From: Cytophagales bacterium
Lineage (GTDB): Bacteria > Bacteroidota > Bacteroidia > Cytophagales > ES-bin-26
Length of the DNA stretch: 23,582 nucleotides
Assembly (NCBI GenBank): GCA_014379925.1
Contig: JACMKY010000041.1
Location: 1 to 23,582, forward strand
Direction of reading: 5' to 3'
Shown here piece by piece: positions 1-8,085 of the stretch; the first letter of the stretch is position 1; each line of letters begins with the position of its first letter. Position numbers and translations under genes: made by a program. The notes beneath the pieces are model-generated. The model made no database searches and was not told the origin of the DNA. It saw only the letters and a list, made by a program, of their open reading frames with translations.

Positions 1-1
1 A

Positions 2-2080
2 ACCGTTCTCCTGTCCTTCGGGCTGGTGGTGCTGGTGATTTTCGTGTTCCTCCGCGACTGGCGCACGACCCTGATTCCGGTGCTGGCGATTCCGATTTCG
101 CTCGTCGGCTCCTTCTTCATTATGTACATCGCCGGCTTCTCCATCAACATCCTCACCCTGCTGGGCATTGTGCTGGCCACGGGCCTGGTGGTGGACGATG
201 CCATTGTGGTGCTGGAAAACATTTACCAGAAAATCGAGGGCGGCATGGATCCGACGGAGGCCGGGCACAAGGGATCGCAGGAAATCTTGTTTGCCATCCT
301 ATCCACCACCATTACCCTGGCGGCGGTGTTCCTGCCGATCGTGTTCCTGCAGGGACTAACGGGCCGGCTGTTCCGCGAATTCGGGGTGGTTGTGGCCGGG
401 TCAGTCATCATATCCGCCTTCGTATCGCTCACGCTGACGCCGATGATGAGCGCGCGCTTCCTCAGAAAGAAGGAACGAAAAAATAAGCTGTACCGGTTAA
501 CGGAGCAGTTTTTCGAAAACCTCACGACGGGGTACAACCGCAGCCTGCAATCGTTCATGCGGCACCGCTGGATTGCCATCGCGGTCATGGTGGTGGCCTC
601 GGCCGCCATTGTGCTCATCGGCTCCCGACTGCCTTCGGAATTGGCTCCCCTGGAGGACAAGAGCCGGTTGCGGGTTGCCGCCACCGCGCCCGAAGGCACT
701 TCCTACGAACTAATGGACGCCTACATCCAACGGATTGCGGCGGTGGTGGACACGATGCCCGAGCGGGCATCGATCATGGCCATCACCGCGCCGGGTTTCG
801 GGGCGACTTCCGCAGTGAACTCGGGCTTCGTGCGCATAACCCTGGTGGCGCCCGATCAACGCGGGGCCACGCAGCAGGAACTGGCCGACCGGGTAAGCAG
901 CGCGTTGCGTCCGTTTAATTTCGCCCGTACGTTCGTGGTGCAGGAACAGACCATCGGCGGGGGGCGCGGTGCCGGTTTGCCCATTCAGTACGTTATCCAG
1001 GCCCCCAACTTCGAAAAGCTGAAGGAAGTGATGCCCCGGTTCCTGGAAAGAGCCCAGGACAACCCCAAGTTTCAGGCGGTCGATCTGAACCTGAAATTCA
1101 ACAAGCCGGAACTGCGGATCGAGATCGACCGCGAACGGGCGAGGATTCTGGGTGTATCGGTCATGGACATCGCCGAAACGCTGCAGTTGTACTACAGTGG
1201 CCAGCGGTTCGGGTACTTCATCAGGGACGGCAAACAGTACCAAGTGATCGGGCAGGCCAACCGCGCCAACCGCGACGAGCCGCTCGACCTCAGTTCCATC
1301 AATGTGAAAAACACCCGGGGTGAGTTGATCAAGATGGACAACGTGGTGCGCCTGAGCGACCAGAGCAGCCCGCCGCAACTCTACCGCTACGACCGCAACG
1401 TGGCCGCCACCATCTCGGCCTCCCCGGCCAAAGGGGTTACGTTGGGAGAGGGCATTGAGGAGATGGGAAAGATTGCCTCCGAGATGCTCGACGATACGTA
1501 TTCGACCACGCTGGCGGGTACTTCCAAGGAGTTCGCCGAAAGTTCGAGCAGCCTGCTGTTCGCCTTCCTGCTGGCGTTGGTGCTGGTATACCTCATCCTG
1601 GCCGCTCAGTTCGAGAGCTTTACTGATCCGCTCATTATTATGTTTACCGTGCCGTTGGCCCTCACCGGGGCGGTGTTGTCGCTGTGGCTATTCGGACAAA
1701 CGCTCAACATCTTCAGTCAGATCGGCATCATCGTGCTGGTGGGGATCGTGACCAAGAACGGAATCCTGATCGTGGAATTTGCCAATCAGCGCAAGGAGGA
1801 AGGCTTGTCGGTAACCGAGGCAGCCGTGGATGCCGCCACGCAACGGTTGCGGCCCATCCTGATGACCAGCTTGGCCGCGGTGCTGGGGGCTTTGCCCATT
1901 GCCCTGGCGTTGGGGGCGGCTTCCAAGAGCCGGATGCCGATCGGAATCGTCATCATTGGCGGGTTGCTTTTTTCGCTGGTGCTCACCTTGTACGTGATTC
2001 CGGCTTTGTATTCCTATATTTCCAGCAAGAAAGCGACGACGCGGCCGGAACCCCAACCCGTGGAAGCCGCCGTTGCCTGA
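2..2080 (+). CDS. RND multidrug efflux permease, HAE1/AcrB-like (5' truncated)
   Basis: This is the inner-membrane proton-driven pump of a tripartite exporter. The frame is open from the left edge, so roughly the first third of the protein lies outside the window. The visible part starts in a transmembrane segment and contains VVDDAIVVLENI; the Asp pair (codons 194-199) matches the proton-relay Asp407/Asp408 of AcrB. A large periplasmic loop follows. The C-terminal membrane block contains GIVTKNGILIVEF, where the Lys codon at 1754-1756 matches AcrB Lys940. The three charged proton-relay residues that can be checked are therefore present, and the pump looks functional. A TolC-like gene follows 208 bp downstream, and the adaptor gene is expected upstream. 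The substrate cannot be read from sequence; drug or solvent export is typical of the HAE1 family. Confidence 0.95.
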   Translation, partial: TVLLSFGLVVLVIFVFLRDWRTTLIPVLAIPISLVGSFFIMYIAGFSINILTLLGIVLATGLVVDDAIVVLENIYQKIEGGMDPTEAGHKGSQEILFAILSTTITLAAVFLPIVFLQGLTGRLFREFGVVVAGSVIISAFVSLTLTPMMSARFLRKKERKNKLYRLTEQFFENLTTGYNRSLQSFMRHRWIAIAVMVVASAAIVLIGSRLPSELAPLEDKSRLRVAATAPEGTSYELMDAYIQRIAAVVDTMPERASIMAITAPGFGATSAVNSGFVRITLVAPDQRGATQQELADRVSSALRPFNFARTFVVQEQTIGGGRGAGLPIQYVIQAPNFEKLKEVMPRFLERAQDNPKFQAVDLNLKFNKPELRIEIDRERARILGVSVMDIAETLQLYYSGQRFGYFIRDGKQYQVIGQANRANRDEPLDLSSINVKNTRGELIKMDNVVRLSDQSSPPQLYRYDRNVAATISASPAKGVTLGEGIEEMGKIASEMLDDTYSTTLAGTSKEFAESSSSLLFAFLLALVLVYLILAAQFESFTDPLIIMFTVPLALTGAVLSLWLFGQTLNIFSQIGIIVLVGIVTKNGILIVEFANQRKEEGLSVTEAAVDAATQRLRPILMTSLAAVLGALPIALALGAASKSRMPIGIVIIGGLLFSLVLTLYVIPALYSYISSKKATTRPEPQPVEAAVA

Positions 2081-2150
2081 CAACAGAGTTGGACTGGGTT
2101 GCTTTCGCAACGCTCCTGCGGAGGGGTGAATGGGGTTTGAAGCGTTGGTG

Positions 2151-2278
2151 GGGTTGGGAAGGTGGATAATCATGCATTTTGCTGTTTCGGCGGAGGGCCG
2201 CCCCGAGAAATCCTACTCTACTAACCCTTTCGACTTCATCTACCCTCCCAACCCTACTAACCTTCCCAACCCTTCTAA
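2151..2278. repeat. Inverted and direct short repeats in RND-TolC gap
   Basis: The 208-bp gap between pump and channel genes holds a 13-bp perfect inverted pair: GGGTTGGGAAGGT at 2151-2163 and ACCTTCCCAACCC at 2260-2272. The right arm is part of an imperfect 18-bp direct repeat (2242-2260 against 2260-2278, 17 of 19 positions identical). A small GTTGC-TTTC-GCAAC hairpin lies at 2098-2111. The gap has an extreme strand bias: G-rich on the left and C/T-rich on the right. It may be a dispersed intergenic repeat or a structured mRNA spacer that tunes pump versus channel expression. Confidence 0.6.
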
Positions 2279-2288
2279 TCCAATTAAG

Positions 2289-3653
2289 ATGAGTAAATGC
2301 TTTCTTCGGTTTCTTCTGGCGTTGGGCGTTGCCTTCCCTTTGGGGGCAATGGCCCAGGATACGCTCACGCTTGAAAAGGCCATCCGGGTCGCCCTGGAAA
2401 ATAATTACGCCATCAAGATCGTGCAAGGCCGGAAGGAGATCGCGGCCAACGACGTAACGCGGGGCAACGCCGGTTTCCTGCCGCTCGTGGATGCCTCCGT
2501 TGCCCGCAACTACGACACCCGCAACGTCATCCGGCAAGAAAATTTCAACCCCGCCGTAACGCCCATTACCAACGTGCGGGGCATCAACAACAACAATTCC
2601 AGCGCGGGCGTGAACCTGGCGTGGACCATCTTCGACGGGCTGGCCATGTTCGCCGCCTACGACCAACTCCGGGAAATTGAGGCGGCGGGACAGGAAAACG
2701 CCGAAATCACCATCGAAAATACCGTGGCCCAGGTCGGCAATGCCTACTACGACCTCCTTCGGCAACAAGAGCGGCTGAAGTTGCTCAAGGAAGCCCTCGC
2801 CATTTCCAAGGCCCGGAGCGACCTGGCCCGGGCGCGCAACGAAGTGGGTGCCGGTTCCAAGGTGGACTTCCTGAGTTCGCAGGTGGATTACAACGCCGAC
2901 AGTTCGGCGTTGATTTCTCAGCAGCAGACGGTGGCGAATACCGTCATCAACCTGAACCGGCTCCTGACCCGCGACATCCGCACCCGGTTCGTCACCAACG
3001 ACACTATCGTTCCGGATTCAACCCTCTCGCTGGAGACCCTCCGCCAATCGGTGTTGCAGCAAAACCCGAACCTGCTGCTGGCCCAGCGCAACCGCAACGT
3101 GGCCTACCTGGAGACGCGCCGGCTAAAGGGCGGGCGTTTTCCCCGGATCGACGTGCTGTCGGGTTACAACTACGCGGAACTGAACAACGGACCGGGATTG
3201 AACTTCGGCTTGCGCACCAACAAAAACGCGGTGTTCAACTACGGCCTGCGGGCCACGGTGAACGTTTTCGGCGGCTTCAACCAGAACCGGCTCATCCAGA
3301 ACGCCCGGATAAACGAGCAGATCAACGACTACCAGATTGAAGATGTCCGCATTCAACTCGATGCCGACCTGGAGCGTGCCTACCTCAACTACCGCAACAG
3401 CCTGGCTTTGCTCGGGCTGGAAAAACAGAACTATACCATCGCCCAACAAAACGTGGTCATCGCCCTGGAGCGCTACAAGGTTGGCACCTCCACCGCCCTG
3501 GAACTGCGGGAGGTGCAGCGCAACAACGTGGCCGCCGTGAACCGGCTGATTGAGGCCAGCTTCAACGCCAAACTGGCCGAAATCGAGTTGCTGCGCCTCA
3601 GCAGCTCCATCCTCGAGGATCTCAATCCCCATCCGCAGCCCCAAGCGAAGTGA
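2289..3653 (+). CDS. TolC-like outer membrane efflux protein
   Basis: This is the outer-membrane channel partner of the RND pump upstream; TolC proteins form a trimeric beta-barrel with a long periplasmic alpha-helical tunnel. The 454-residue protein begins MSKCFLRF and has a signal peptide that probably ends after AMA, before QDTLTLEKAI. The mature start LTLEKAIRVALENN is the usual opening of the OEP (outer membrane efflux protein) domain, and two OEP repeats follow, including AYYDLLRQQERLKLL in the first and AYLNYRNSLALLGLEKQNY with a GTSTALELREVQ helix in the second. The start is set at 2289 because an upstream in-frame ATG at 2130 would add repeat-derived, Pro-rich sequence ahead of the signal peptide. 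The next gene starts 13 bp after the stop, so the two are probably co-transcribed. Confidence 0.93.
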   Translation: MSKCFLRFLLALGVAFPLGAMAQDTLTLEKAIRVALENNYAIKIVQGRKEIAANDVTRGNAGFLPLVDASVARNYDTRNVIRQENFNPAVTPITNVRGINNNNSSAGVNLAWTIFDGLAMFAAYDQLREIEAAGQENAEITIENTVAQVGNAYYDLLRQQERLKLLKEALAISKARSDLARARNEVGAGSKVDFLSSQVDYNADSSALISQQQTVANTVINLNRLLTRDIRTRFVTNDTIVPDSTLSLETLRQSVLQQNPNLLLAQRNRNVAYLETRRLKGGRFPRIDVLSGYNYAELNNGPGLNFGLRTNKNAVFNYGLRATVNVFGGFNQNRLIQNARINEQINDYQIEDVRIQLDADLERAYLNYRNSLALLGLEKQNYTIAQQNVVIALERYKVGTSTALELREVQRNNVAAVNRLIEASFNAKLAEIELLRLSSSILEDLNPHPQPQAK

Positions 3654-3666
3654 GTCTGCTCCACCC

Positions 3667-4206
3667 ATGAACAAGCGCCTGCTGCAAATCTCGGTTGCCC
3701 TCGTCGGGCTGGCGGGCTTGGTGCTTGCGGTGTACGCGCAACTGGGCGGCTTCAAGCCGGTGGCCGTCTACCTGGTGCGTTCGCCGGGACCTCAACGGCT
3801 GGCGGGCGCTTCCTTCGAAGGCAACGCCCGGGATTCCCGGCTGGACAGCCTCTTCCAAGCAGTCCGCCAACTTCACCAGCGCGGGCAGTTGAGGGGAACC
3901 CTGGGCTCCATTTATTACGAAGTTTCCCCCGAGAGGCGCCGTAAGGGAGAAGTCAGCGCCTTCGTGGGCGTTTGGTTGGCCGATTCCGCGGCTTCCTTGC
4001 CCCGGGGATACCGCTTGCGGACGGTGGGGGCTTCCCGCCTGGTGCAGGCGCGGATTGAATCGCACTTCCTGGTGTCGCCCTTACCGGAGAAGGTGCAAGT
4101 CGCCATGCGCGAATACGCCCGGCAGCGGAAATTGCAGACCGAAAATTTCGTAATGGAGAAGTATTTGAATGACGAATCCATTACCTTGGAAACGCCGGTA
4201 AAATAA
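3667..4206 (+). CDS. Membrane-anchored GyrI-like / effector-binding domain protein
   Basis: The 179-residue protein has one N-terminal hydrophobic helix (about residues 5-25). Next comes LGGFKPVAVYLVRSPGPQRLAG and a soluble domain with GSIYYEVSPE. This layout, an LGGF linker after one helix and then a GyrI-like fold with a conserved YY near the middle, matches small Bacteroidota proteins annotated as GyrI-like small-molecule-binding (the BmrR/Rob effector-binding superfamily). The gene starts 13 bp behind the TolC-like gene, so it is probably part of the efflux operon. It may sense or bind the exported compound at the membrane (inference). ATG 3667 is chosen because it directly precedes the membrane helix; sequence further upstream overlaps the TolC gene in another frame and looks random. 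Confidence 0.6.
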   Translation: MNKRLLQISVALVGLAGLVLAVYAQLGGFKPVAVYLVRSPGPQRLAGASFEGNARDSRLDSLFQAVRQLHQRGQLRGTLGSIYYEVSPERRRKGEVSAFVGVWLADSAASLPRGYRLRTVGASRLVQARIESHFLVSPLPEKVQVAMREYARQRKLQTENFVMEKYLNDESITLETPVK

Positions 4207-4208
4207 GC

Positions 4209-4222
4209 AGTCGTAAGTCGTA
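4209..4222. repeat. 7-bp tandem repeat AGTCGTA x2
   Basis: Two perfect head-to-tail copies of AGTCGTA lie just after the stop of the GyrI-like gene. The rest of the 192-bp gap before the PspC gene shows no clear promoter or terminator. Confidence 0.6.
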
Positions 4223-4398
4223 GGTCCTGCAAGCCCATAGCCGGAAACGATTGACGATTACTGGGCATTCGCTCATCAGACATCATTTACGTCCCCGTTT
4301 GAAAAACCAAAATTCCAATGGGATGAATAATGGATACTTTTTTGTTTAATTGTTTTATTTACAATGATTTGCGTGACTTACAACTTGTGACCAAAGAT

Positions 4399-4596
4399 AT
4401 GGAAAAGAAACTGCGGCGTCCCCTCAACGACCGGATGCTTTCGGGGGTTTGCGCGGGCATTGCCCGCTACTTCGACGTGGATCCCACGCTGGTCAGGGTC
4501 CTTTTTGCCGTTGCCACCGTCGTCGGCGTTGGTTCGCCCATTCTCATCTACATTGTGCTGATCTTCGTGATGCCCAACGAGCCGGCGTTGCCTTAG
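4399..4596 (+). CDS. PspC domain protein
   Basis: This 65-residue membrane protein consists almost entirely of one PspC domain. It begins MEKKLRRPLNDRMLSGVCAG, where the conserved core is SGVCAGIARYFDVDPTLVRVLF. Then comes a hydrophobic segment ending YIVLIFVMPNEP, which is the typical PspC finish. PspC proteins are inner-membrane proteins linked to phage-shock and envelope-stress responses in proteobacteria; in Bacteroidota they often stand alone, as here. No PspA or PspB homologue is visible nearby. ATG 4399 is chosen over an in-frame ATG at 4330 because the extra 23 residues are not part of the domain and come from AT-rich intergenic sequence. Confidence 0.9.
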   Translation: MEKKLRRPLNDRMLSGVCAGIARYFDVDPTLVRVLFAVATVVGVGSPILIYIVLIFVMPNEPALP

Positions 4597-4657
4597 GGGC
4601 AGCCATCGGTTCTCCGCCGTCCGGCAGGGGAGTAAAAACAGCCTGGGCAATCCATTC

Positions 4658-5407
4658 ATGAACGCATTCACCAGAAACTGCCGCCCGTTGGTCCTGCTGA
4701 CCACCCTGCTGGTCGCCTGTGACCGCGGACCCGATCCGCAGACGCAAGCGCAAGCAGTAGTGGACGAGGCGATTCGCGCCCACGGCGGGGAGCTTTACCA
4801 GCGTGCCACGGTGGTTTTCGATTTCCGGGATAAGCACTACCGCCTCCGGCGCAACAACGCGCAGTTCAGCTACGAACGCACATTCCACGATTCCACGGGC
4901 CAGGTGCGCGACGTGCTGGACAACGAGACTTTTTTCCGGGAAATAAACGGCAGAAAAGCCACCCTCACCGAAAAACAAACCCGTTCGTTTCGGGCATCCC
5001 TCAATTCCGTCGCTTACTTCGCCTTGCTGCCCTACGGACTCAACGACGCGGCCGTGCGGAAGCGCTACCTGGGCGTGACCACGCTGGAAGGGGAACCCTA
5101 CCGCAAGGTACAAATCACGTTCGGGGCCGAAGGCGGCGGCACCGACTACACCGATACGTTCGTTTACTGGATTCACCGCCGGCGATACACGGTGGATTAC
5201 CTGGCCTACACCAACGAAGGCCTTCGCTTCCGGCAAGCGGTCAATTCCCGGGTGGTGAACGGCATTCGCTTTTCCGATTACGTCAACTACGAAAGCCCCA
5301 CCCATCCCAAGGCCCCGGTCACCGCGCTCGACAGCCTGTTCACGGCGGGAAAATTGCGTAAACTCTCCGACATCGTCACGGAGAACATTCGGGTAAACTA
5401 CCCGTGA
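4658..5407 (+). CDS. Predicted lipoprotein, DUF6503-like
   Basis: The 249-residue protein has a lipoprotein signal: a positively charged start, the hydrophobic stretch LVLLTTLLVAC and a lipobox Cys at residue 21. It is therefore probably anchored to the inner or outer membrane. The mature part begins with a helix containing AHGGELYQRATVVFDFRDKHYRLRR split by short turns, then alternates short beta strands such as YERTFHD and PYRKVQITFG. This resembles the Bacteroidota DUF6503 family, for which I know no established function; the beta-rich fold suggests a LolA/LppX-like lipid-binding shape (inference). It lies 61 bp behind the PspC gene. A likely terminator follows at 5471-5501, so transcription probably ends here. 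Confidence 0.7.
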   Translation: MNAFTRNCRPLVLLTTLLVACDRGPDPQTQAQAVVDEAIRAHGGELYQRATVVFDFRDKHYRLRRNNAQFSYERTFHDSTGQVRDVLDNETFFREINGRKATLTEKQTRSFRASLNSVAYFALLPYGLNDAAVRKRYLGVTTLEGEPYRKVQITFGAEGGGTDYTDTFVYWIHRRRYTVDYLAYTNEGLRFRQAVNSRVVNGIRFSDYVNYESPTHPKAPVTALDSLFTAGKLRKLSDIVTENIRVNYP

Positions 5408-5470
5408 TTCCGGATCGTAACAACGCCAAAAATCATTCCCTCCGTAAACGCGCAAACGGCTAATTTGCGG

Positions 5471-5501
5471 AAGTGCCACGGAAACGTCGCGGGGCACTTT
5501 T
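5471..5501 (+). terminator. Probable intrinsic terminator after lipoprotein gene
   Basis: AAGTGCC (5471-5477) pairs with GGCACTT (5493-5499). Inside lies a small ACG-GAAA-CGT tetraloop hairpin, and the outer stem is followed by TT then AAAAT. The U-tract is short, so termination may be only partial. Confidence 0.5.
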
Positions 5502-5535
5502 AAAATAGCCTCGCCCACGAAGTGATCGCGTTCCT

Positions 5536-6867
5536 ATGAATCAAAATAGCCGTAAGTCAAACTGTTACCCGTTCGTCCGGTTGTCAGCCCTCCTGCTGGG
5601 TGCGGCGTTTTTTCGGGCCTGGCCGGGTTTGGCCCAGGTAAAAATCGATACTTCCCGGTCGCCCGACTACCTGGTGAGGGAGGTCCTGCTTGGCGACGGG
5701 GTGTGGGCGGGGAACGTTCGGTACACGGGAGCAAAATCGGCGCTGGGCCTGTTCGACGACCAATCGGGCATTCTCTCCTTCAGGCGGGGGATCCTGCTCT
5801 CCACTGGCCACGTTCTGGCGAGCCAGGGACCCAACAAGGCCACGGATACGGGCTACATGCACCGGACGGCGGGCTACCCGGGCCTCGATTCCATTGCCAA
5901 GGGGCGTACCGGCGACGCGGCCGTGCTGGAATTCGATTTCGTTCCCGCGTCCGAAAACCTCTCCTTCCACTTCGTGTTCGCCTCCGAAGAATACCCGGAA
6001 TACGTGGGATCCAAGTACAACGACGCGTTTGCTTTCTTCATCAATGGTCCCGGACTGGATGGTCCCGGACTGGACAACGTCAACCTGGCCACGCTGCCCA
6101 ACTCCCGGGTACCGGTTACCGTCAACAGCATCAACGACCGCAAGAACCGGAAATATTACCTCGACAACCCGGCGGAAAGCATCCACGACCCCGTGCTCTA
6201 CGACGTGAGGAAGAAAAAGGTGGTCCGCAACAAGCGGTTCAACAAAGCTTCCGGCTTGCCCAAGTACAACCTGCAGTTCGACGGCTTCACCACGGTGCTG
6301 AAGGCGTCCTGCCGGGTGGTTCCGTCGGAGGTCTACCACCTCCGGATCGCGATCGCCGACGTGGGGGACTTTATCCTGGATTCGGGCGTTTACCTGGTCG
6401 CCAATTCGTTGCGGAGCGAAGGCGGTCGCCCGGTGGCCATCCGGAATCCGTTCGATGTCCCCGTGGCACCCCCCCAGGAACTGCCAGCGAAGCGCGACCC
6501 CGTTTCCGTAGCGGAGGCACCCCTCGCCGACGGGTTCCACTGCACCGTGGAATTTGCGTTTGATTCATCCGAACTTACCGACGAGGCCACCGCCAACGTG
6601 AAGGAAGCCGGCGCGTACCTGCTCCAGCGTCCGGGTTGGCGGGCGGAAGTGATCGGCCACACCGACAGCGTCGGTACGGATGCCTACAACGCGGCGCTTT
6701 CCCGCCTCCGGTCGCGGACCGTGGCCCACTGCCTGACCCAACTGGGGGTTGACCCGGGCCGGTTGAAAACCGAACACCGGGGCGAAAAAGAACCCGTCAC
6801 TTCCAACCAAACCGAGCCGGGAAGGGCCCGGAACCGGCGGGTGGACATCATCTTCCGGCCCGGCTGA
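5536..6867 (+). CDS. Choice-of-anchor L / OmpA-domain fusion protein
   Basis: The 443-residue secreted protein has a signal peptide (about residues 1-33, ending GLAQ). It is followed by a choice-of-anchor L domain (about 45-290) with the family's hallmark FVFASEEYPEYVGSKYNDAF and FFINGPG. A Pro-rich linker (about 300-330) leads to a C-terminal OmpA peptidoglycan-binding domain (about 335-443). That domain contains GHTDSVGTDAYNAALS (374-389) and NRRV (433-436); Asp377 and Arg392 match the pair that binds diaminopimelate in OmpA domains. Choice-of-anchor L proteins in Bacteroidota usually end in a type IX sorting or gliding-related C-terminus; here that place is taken by a wall-binding domain. 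The protein is thus predicted to be held in the periplasm on peptidoglycan. Residues 171-180 are an exact duplication of GPGLD. Confidence 0.85.
   Translation: MNQNSRKSNCYPFVRLSALLLGAAFFRAWPGLAQVKIDTSRSPDYLVREVLLGDGVWAGNVRYTGAKSALGLFDDQSGILSFRRGILLSTGHVLASQGPNKATDTGYMHRTAGYPGLDSIAKGRTGDAAVLEFDFVPASENLSFHFVFASEEYPEYVGSKYNDAFAFFINGPGLDGPGLDNVNLATLPNSRVPVTVNSINDRKNRKYYLDNPAESIHDPVLYDVRKKKVVRNKRFNKASGLPKYNLQFDGFTTVLKASCRVVPSEVYHLRIAIADVGDFILDSGVYLVANSLRSEGGRPVAIRNPFDVPVAPPQELPAKRDPVSVAEAPLADGFHCTVEFAFDSSELTDEATANVKEAGAYLLQRPGWRAEVIGHTDSVGTDAYNAALSRLRSRTVAHCLTQLGVDPGRLKTEHRGEKEPVTSNQTEPGRARNRRVDIIFRPG
6044..6074 (+). repeat. 15-bp tandem duplication inside the OmpA-fusion gene
   Basis: Two exact head-to-tail copies of ATGGTCCCGGACTGG (6044-6058 and 6059-6073), with period 15 holding to 6074. 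In protein this doubles GPGLD. It lies directly after the conserved FFINGPG motif of the anchor-L domain, so the second copy is an insertion in a loop. Confidence 0.95.
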
Positions 6868-7203
6868 TTGCGATTTGCCGTTTGGTTTTACCAGAACACG
6901 CTGGCGAGATTGCGCGGTAAAACCACGGCGGGCAACCAAAATCCAGCGGTTCTTTTCGCGCCGTCCCGTCCAGCGTTCGCACTGCCGGACGCCACCGCTG
7001 TGGAACGGAACGGCGATGCGGAGCGAGTTAATGCGACCGACTTCCTCGCGCGGGTCTTCGACGTACCAGCAACAAAACAATCGCCGATTAGTAGAATTAA
7101 TTTTCTTTTGTCGAGCTAAATAGATAGCTTGGCGGGCGGGCGGAATCATTTAAGACCGCACCGGAGCGGGCGTTTGAAGCAATTTTAAAAAGATCAGCCA
7201 CCT
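6868..7203. other. Intergenic region with a 9-bp inverted repeat
   Basis: 336 bp without a convincing gene. GGTTTTACC (6884-6892) and GGTAAAACC (6916-6924) form a 9-bp perfect stem with a 23-nt loop, 17 bp after the OmpA-fusion stop. It has no T-run, so it could be a 3'-end protecting hairpin rather than an intrinsic terminator. The last 130 bp turn AT-rich and probably hold the promoter of the next gene. TTCTTTTG near 7103-7110 is one base off TAnnTTTG, but I see no good -33 partner. Confidence 0.5.
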
Positions 7204-7695
7204 ATGAAACGAACCTTGGTAGCCCTGTTCCTGACGCTCATCGGGTCAATTGTTGCCTTCGGCCAGACAACGAGTGCGGAGAAAAAATCTACCGGAAATG
7301 ACGAGGCGGGGATCAAGAAGGTCTTGGCTGATTTCATAGTGGCCTGGAACCAGCACGACGCCAAGGCCTTCTCGATGGTTTTCTCGGAGGACGCCGACTT
7401 TACGAACGTGATTGGGATGAGCGCGCACGGACGGGCGGAGGTGGAAAAGTTTCACGCGCCGTTGTTTGCGAGCCGGTTCAAGGACACGGACCAGAAAATC
7501 ACGGACCAGAAAATCCGGCTGGTCCGCCCGGACGTGGCCGCGGTTGACGCGTGGTGGGAGATGACCGGGGCAAAAGATGCGGAGGGAAAAGACATTCCAC
7601 TGAGAAAAGGACTGTTGAATTTCATCATGACCAAAGAGCGGGGCCAGTGGTTGATCACGGTCATGCACAACATGAATTTACCAGTCTCACCCTGA
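7204..7695 (+). CDS. Secreted SgcJ/EcaC-type DUF4440 protein (NTF2-like fold)
   Basis: The 163-residue protein starts with a clear signal peptide (MKRTLVALFLTLIGSIVAFG, cleavage near residue 20). The mature domain opens with GIKKVLADFIVAWNQHDAKAF and then FSEDADFTNVIGMSAHGRAEV, the typical start of SgcJ/EcaC or DUF4440 proteins in the SnoaL/NTF2-like superfamily. The C-terminal strand pattern LLNFIMTKERGQWLITVMHN also fits. Members are small cone-shaped proteins with a hydrophobic pocket; most have no known reaction, and the 'oxidoreductase' label in databases is weakly founded. Residues 95-104 are an exact duplication of TDQKI, adding five residues on the strand after the helix bundle. The gene stands alone, with 336 bp before it and 390 bp after it. 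Confidence 0.85.
   Translation: MKRTLVALFLTLIGSIVAFGQTTSAEKKSTGNDEAGIKKVLADFIVAWNQHDAKAFSMVFSEDADFTNVIGMSAHGRAEVEKFHAPLFASRFKDTDQKITDQKIRLVRPDVAAVDAWWEMTGAKDAEGKDIPLRKGLLNFIMTKERGQWLITVMHNMNLPVSP
7485..7515 (+). repeat. 15-bp tandem duplication inside the DUF4440 gene
   Basis: Two exact head-to-tail copies of ACGGACCAGAAAATC (7486-7500 and 7501-7515), with period 15 extending one base left to 7485. In protein this doubles TDQKI. Confidence 0.95.
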
Positions 7696-8085
7696 AGAAG
7701 AGAAACGCGGAGTCGGTTGCCATCGGCGCGGGCGCGCTTAACCACGCACGTTACGCACCCGACCGCGAATCAGGTGCCTTTTTCCGTAATCCCTGCGCCG
7801 TGGGCGAAGCCGAGCATTGGATGGGTACTCCCTCGCCGTCGGAGATCAGGGAACCGGAATGACTGCGAATGGATGGCGACGGCCCCGGTAACCAAATAAG
7901 GGGCGGCGGTGGGCTTATTTCTGTTGAACCGATTTTTTCTTTTTACGGTAATTGTTCCTACTTTAACCGCCTGGTGATGCGTTGAGCAACCGTGCGGCTT
8001 TGCGGGCGGCCAAGAACGGACGGCGGATTTTTTAGCTGGTATCATTTTTTCGCCCGACCCGAAACAGCACGGAGGATTGTGTTCA
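7696..8085. other. Intergenic region with AAATAAG/CTTATTT stem
   Basis: 390 bp without a supported gene; the short open frames here have no recognisable composition or start signal. AAATAAG (7894-7900) and CTTATTT (7914-7920) form a 7-bp perfect stem around a G-rich 13-nt loop, a possible terminator for the upstream gene. The following 60 bp contain AT-rich sequence with T-runs, a plausible promoter area for the VOC gene, but I see no exact TAnnTTTG. Confidence 0.45.
8071..8075 (+). promoter_or_regulatory. Shine-Dalgarno GGAGG of the VOC gene
   Basis: GGAGG ends 10 nt before ATG 8086 but only 1 nt before the in-frame TTG at 8077, so it supports the ATG as the start. Such a strong site is uncommon among the other genes of this window. 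Confidence 0.6.

Noticed and set aside
2130..2288. 53-residue N-terminal extension of the TolC-like protein
   Set aside because: It precedes a normal signal peptide and is encoded by intergenic repeats.
4330..4398. Extended start of the PspC protein
   Set aside because: The 23 extra residues come from AT-rich intergenic DNA and precede the complete domain.
5461..5470. TAATTTG as a -7 box for the OmpA-fusion gene
   Set aside because: It is one base short of TAnnTTTG, has no TTG partner, and lies before a probable terminator.
6868..7119. 83-codon frame right after the OmpA-fusion stop
   Set aside because: It starts at TTG directly behind the stop, has no domain or start signal, and competes with another frame of equal quality.
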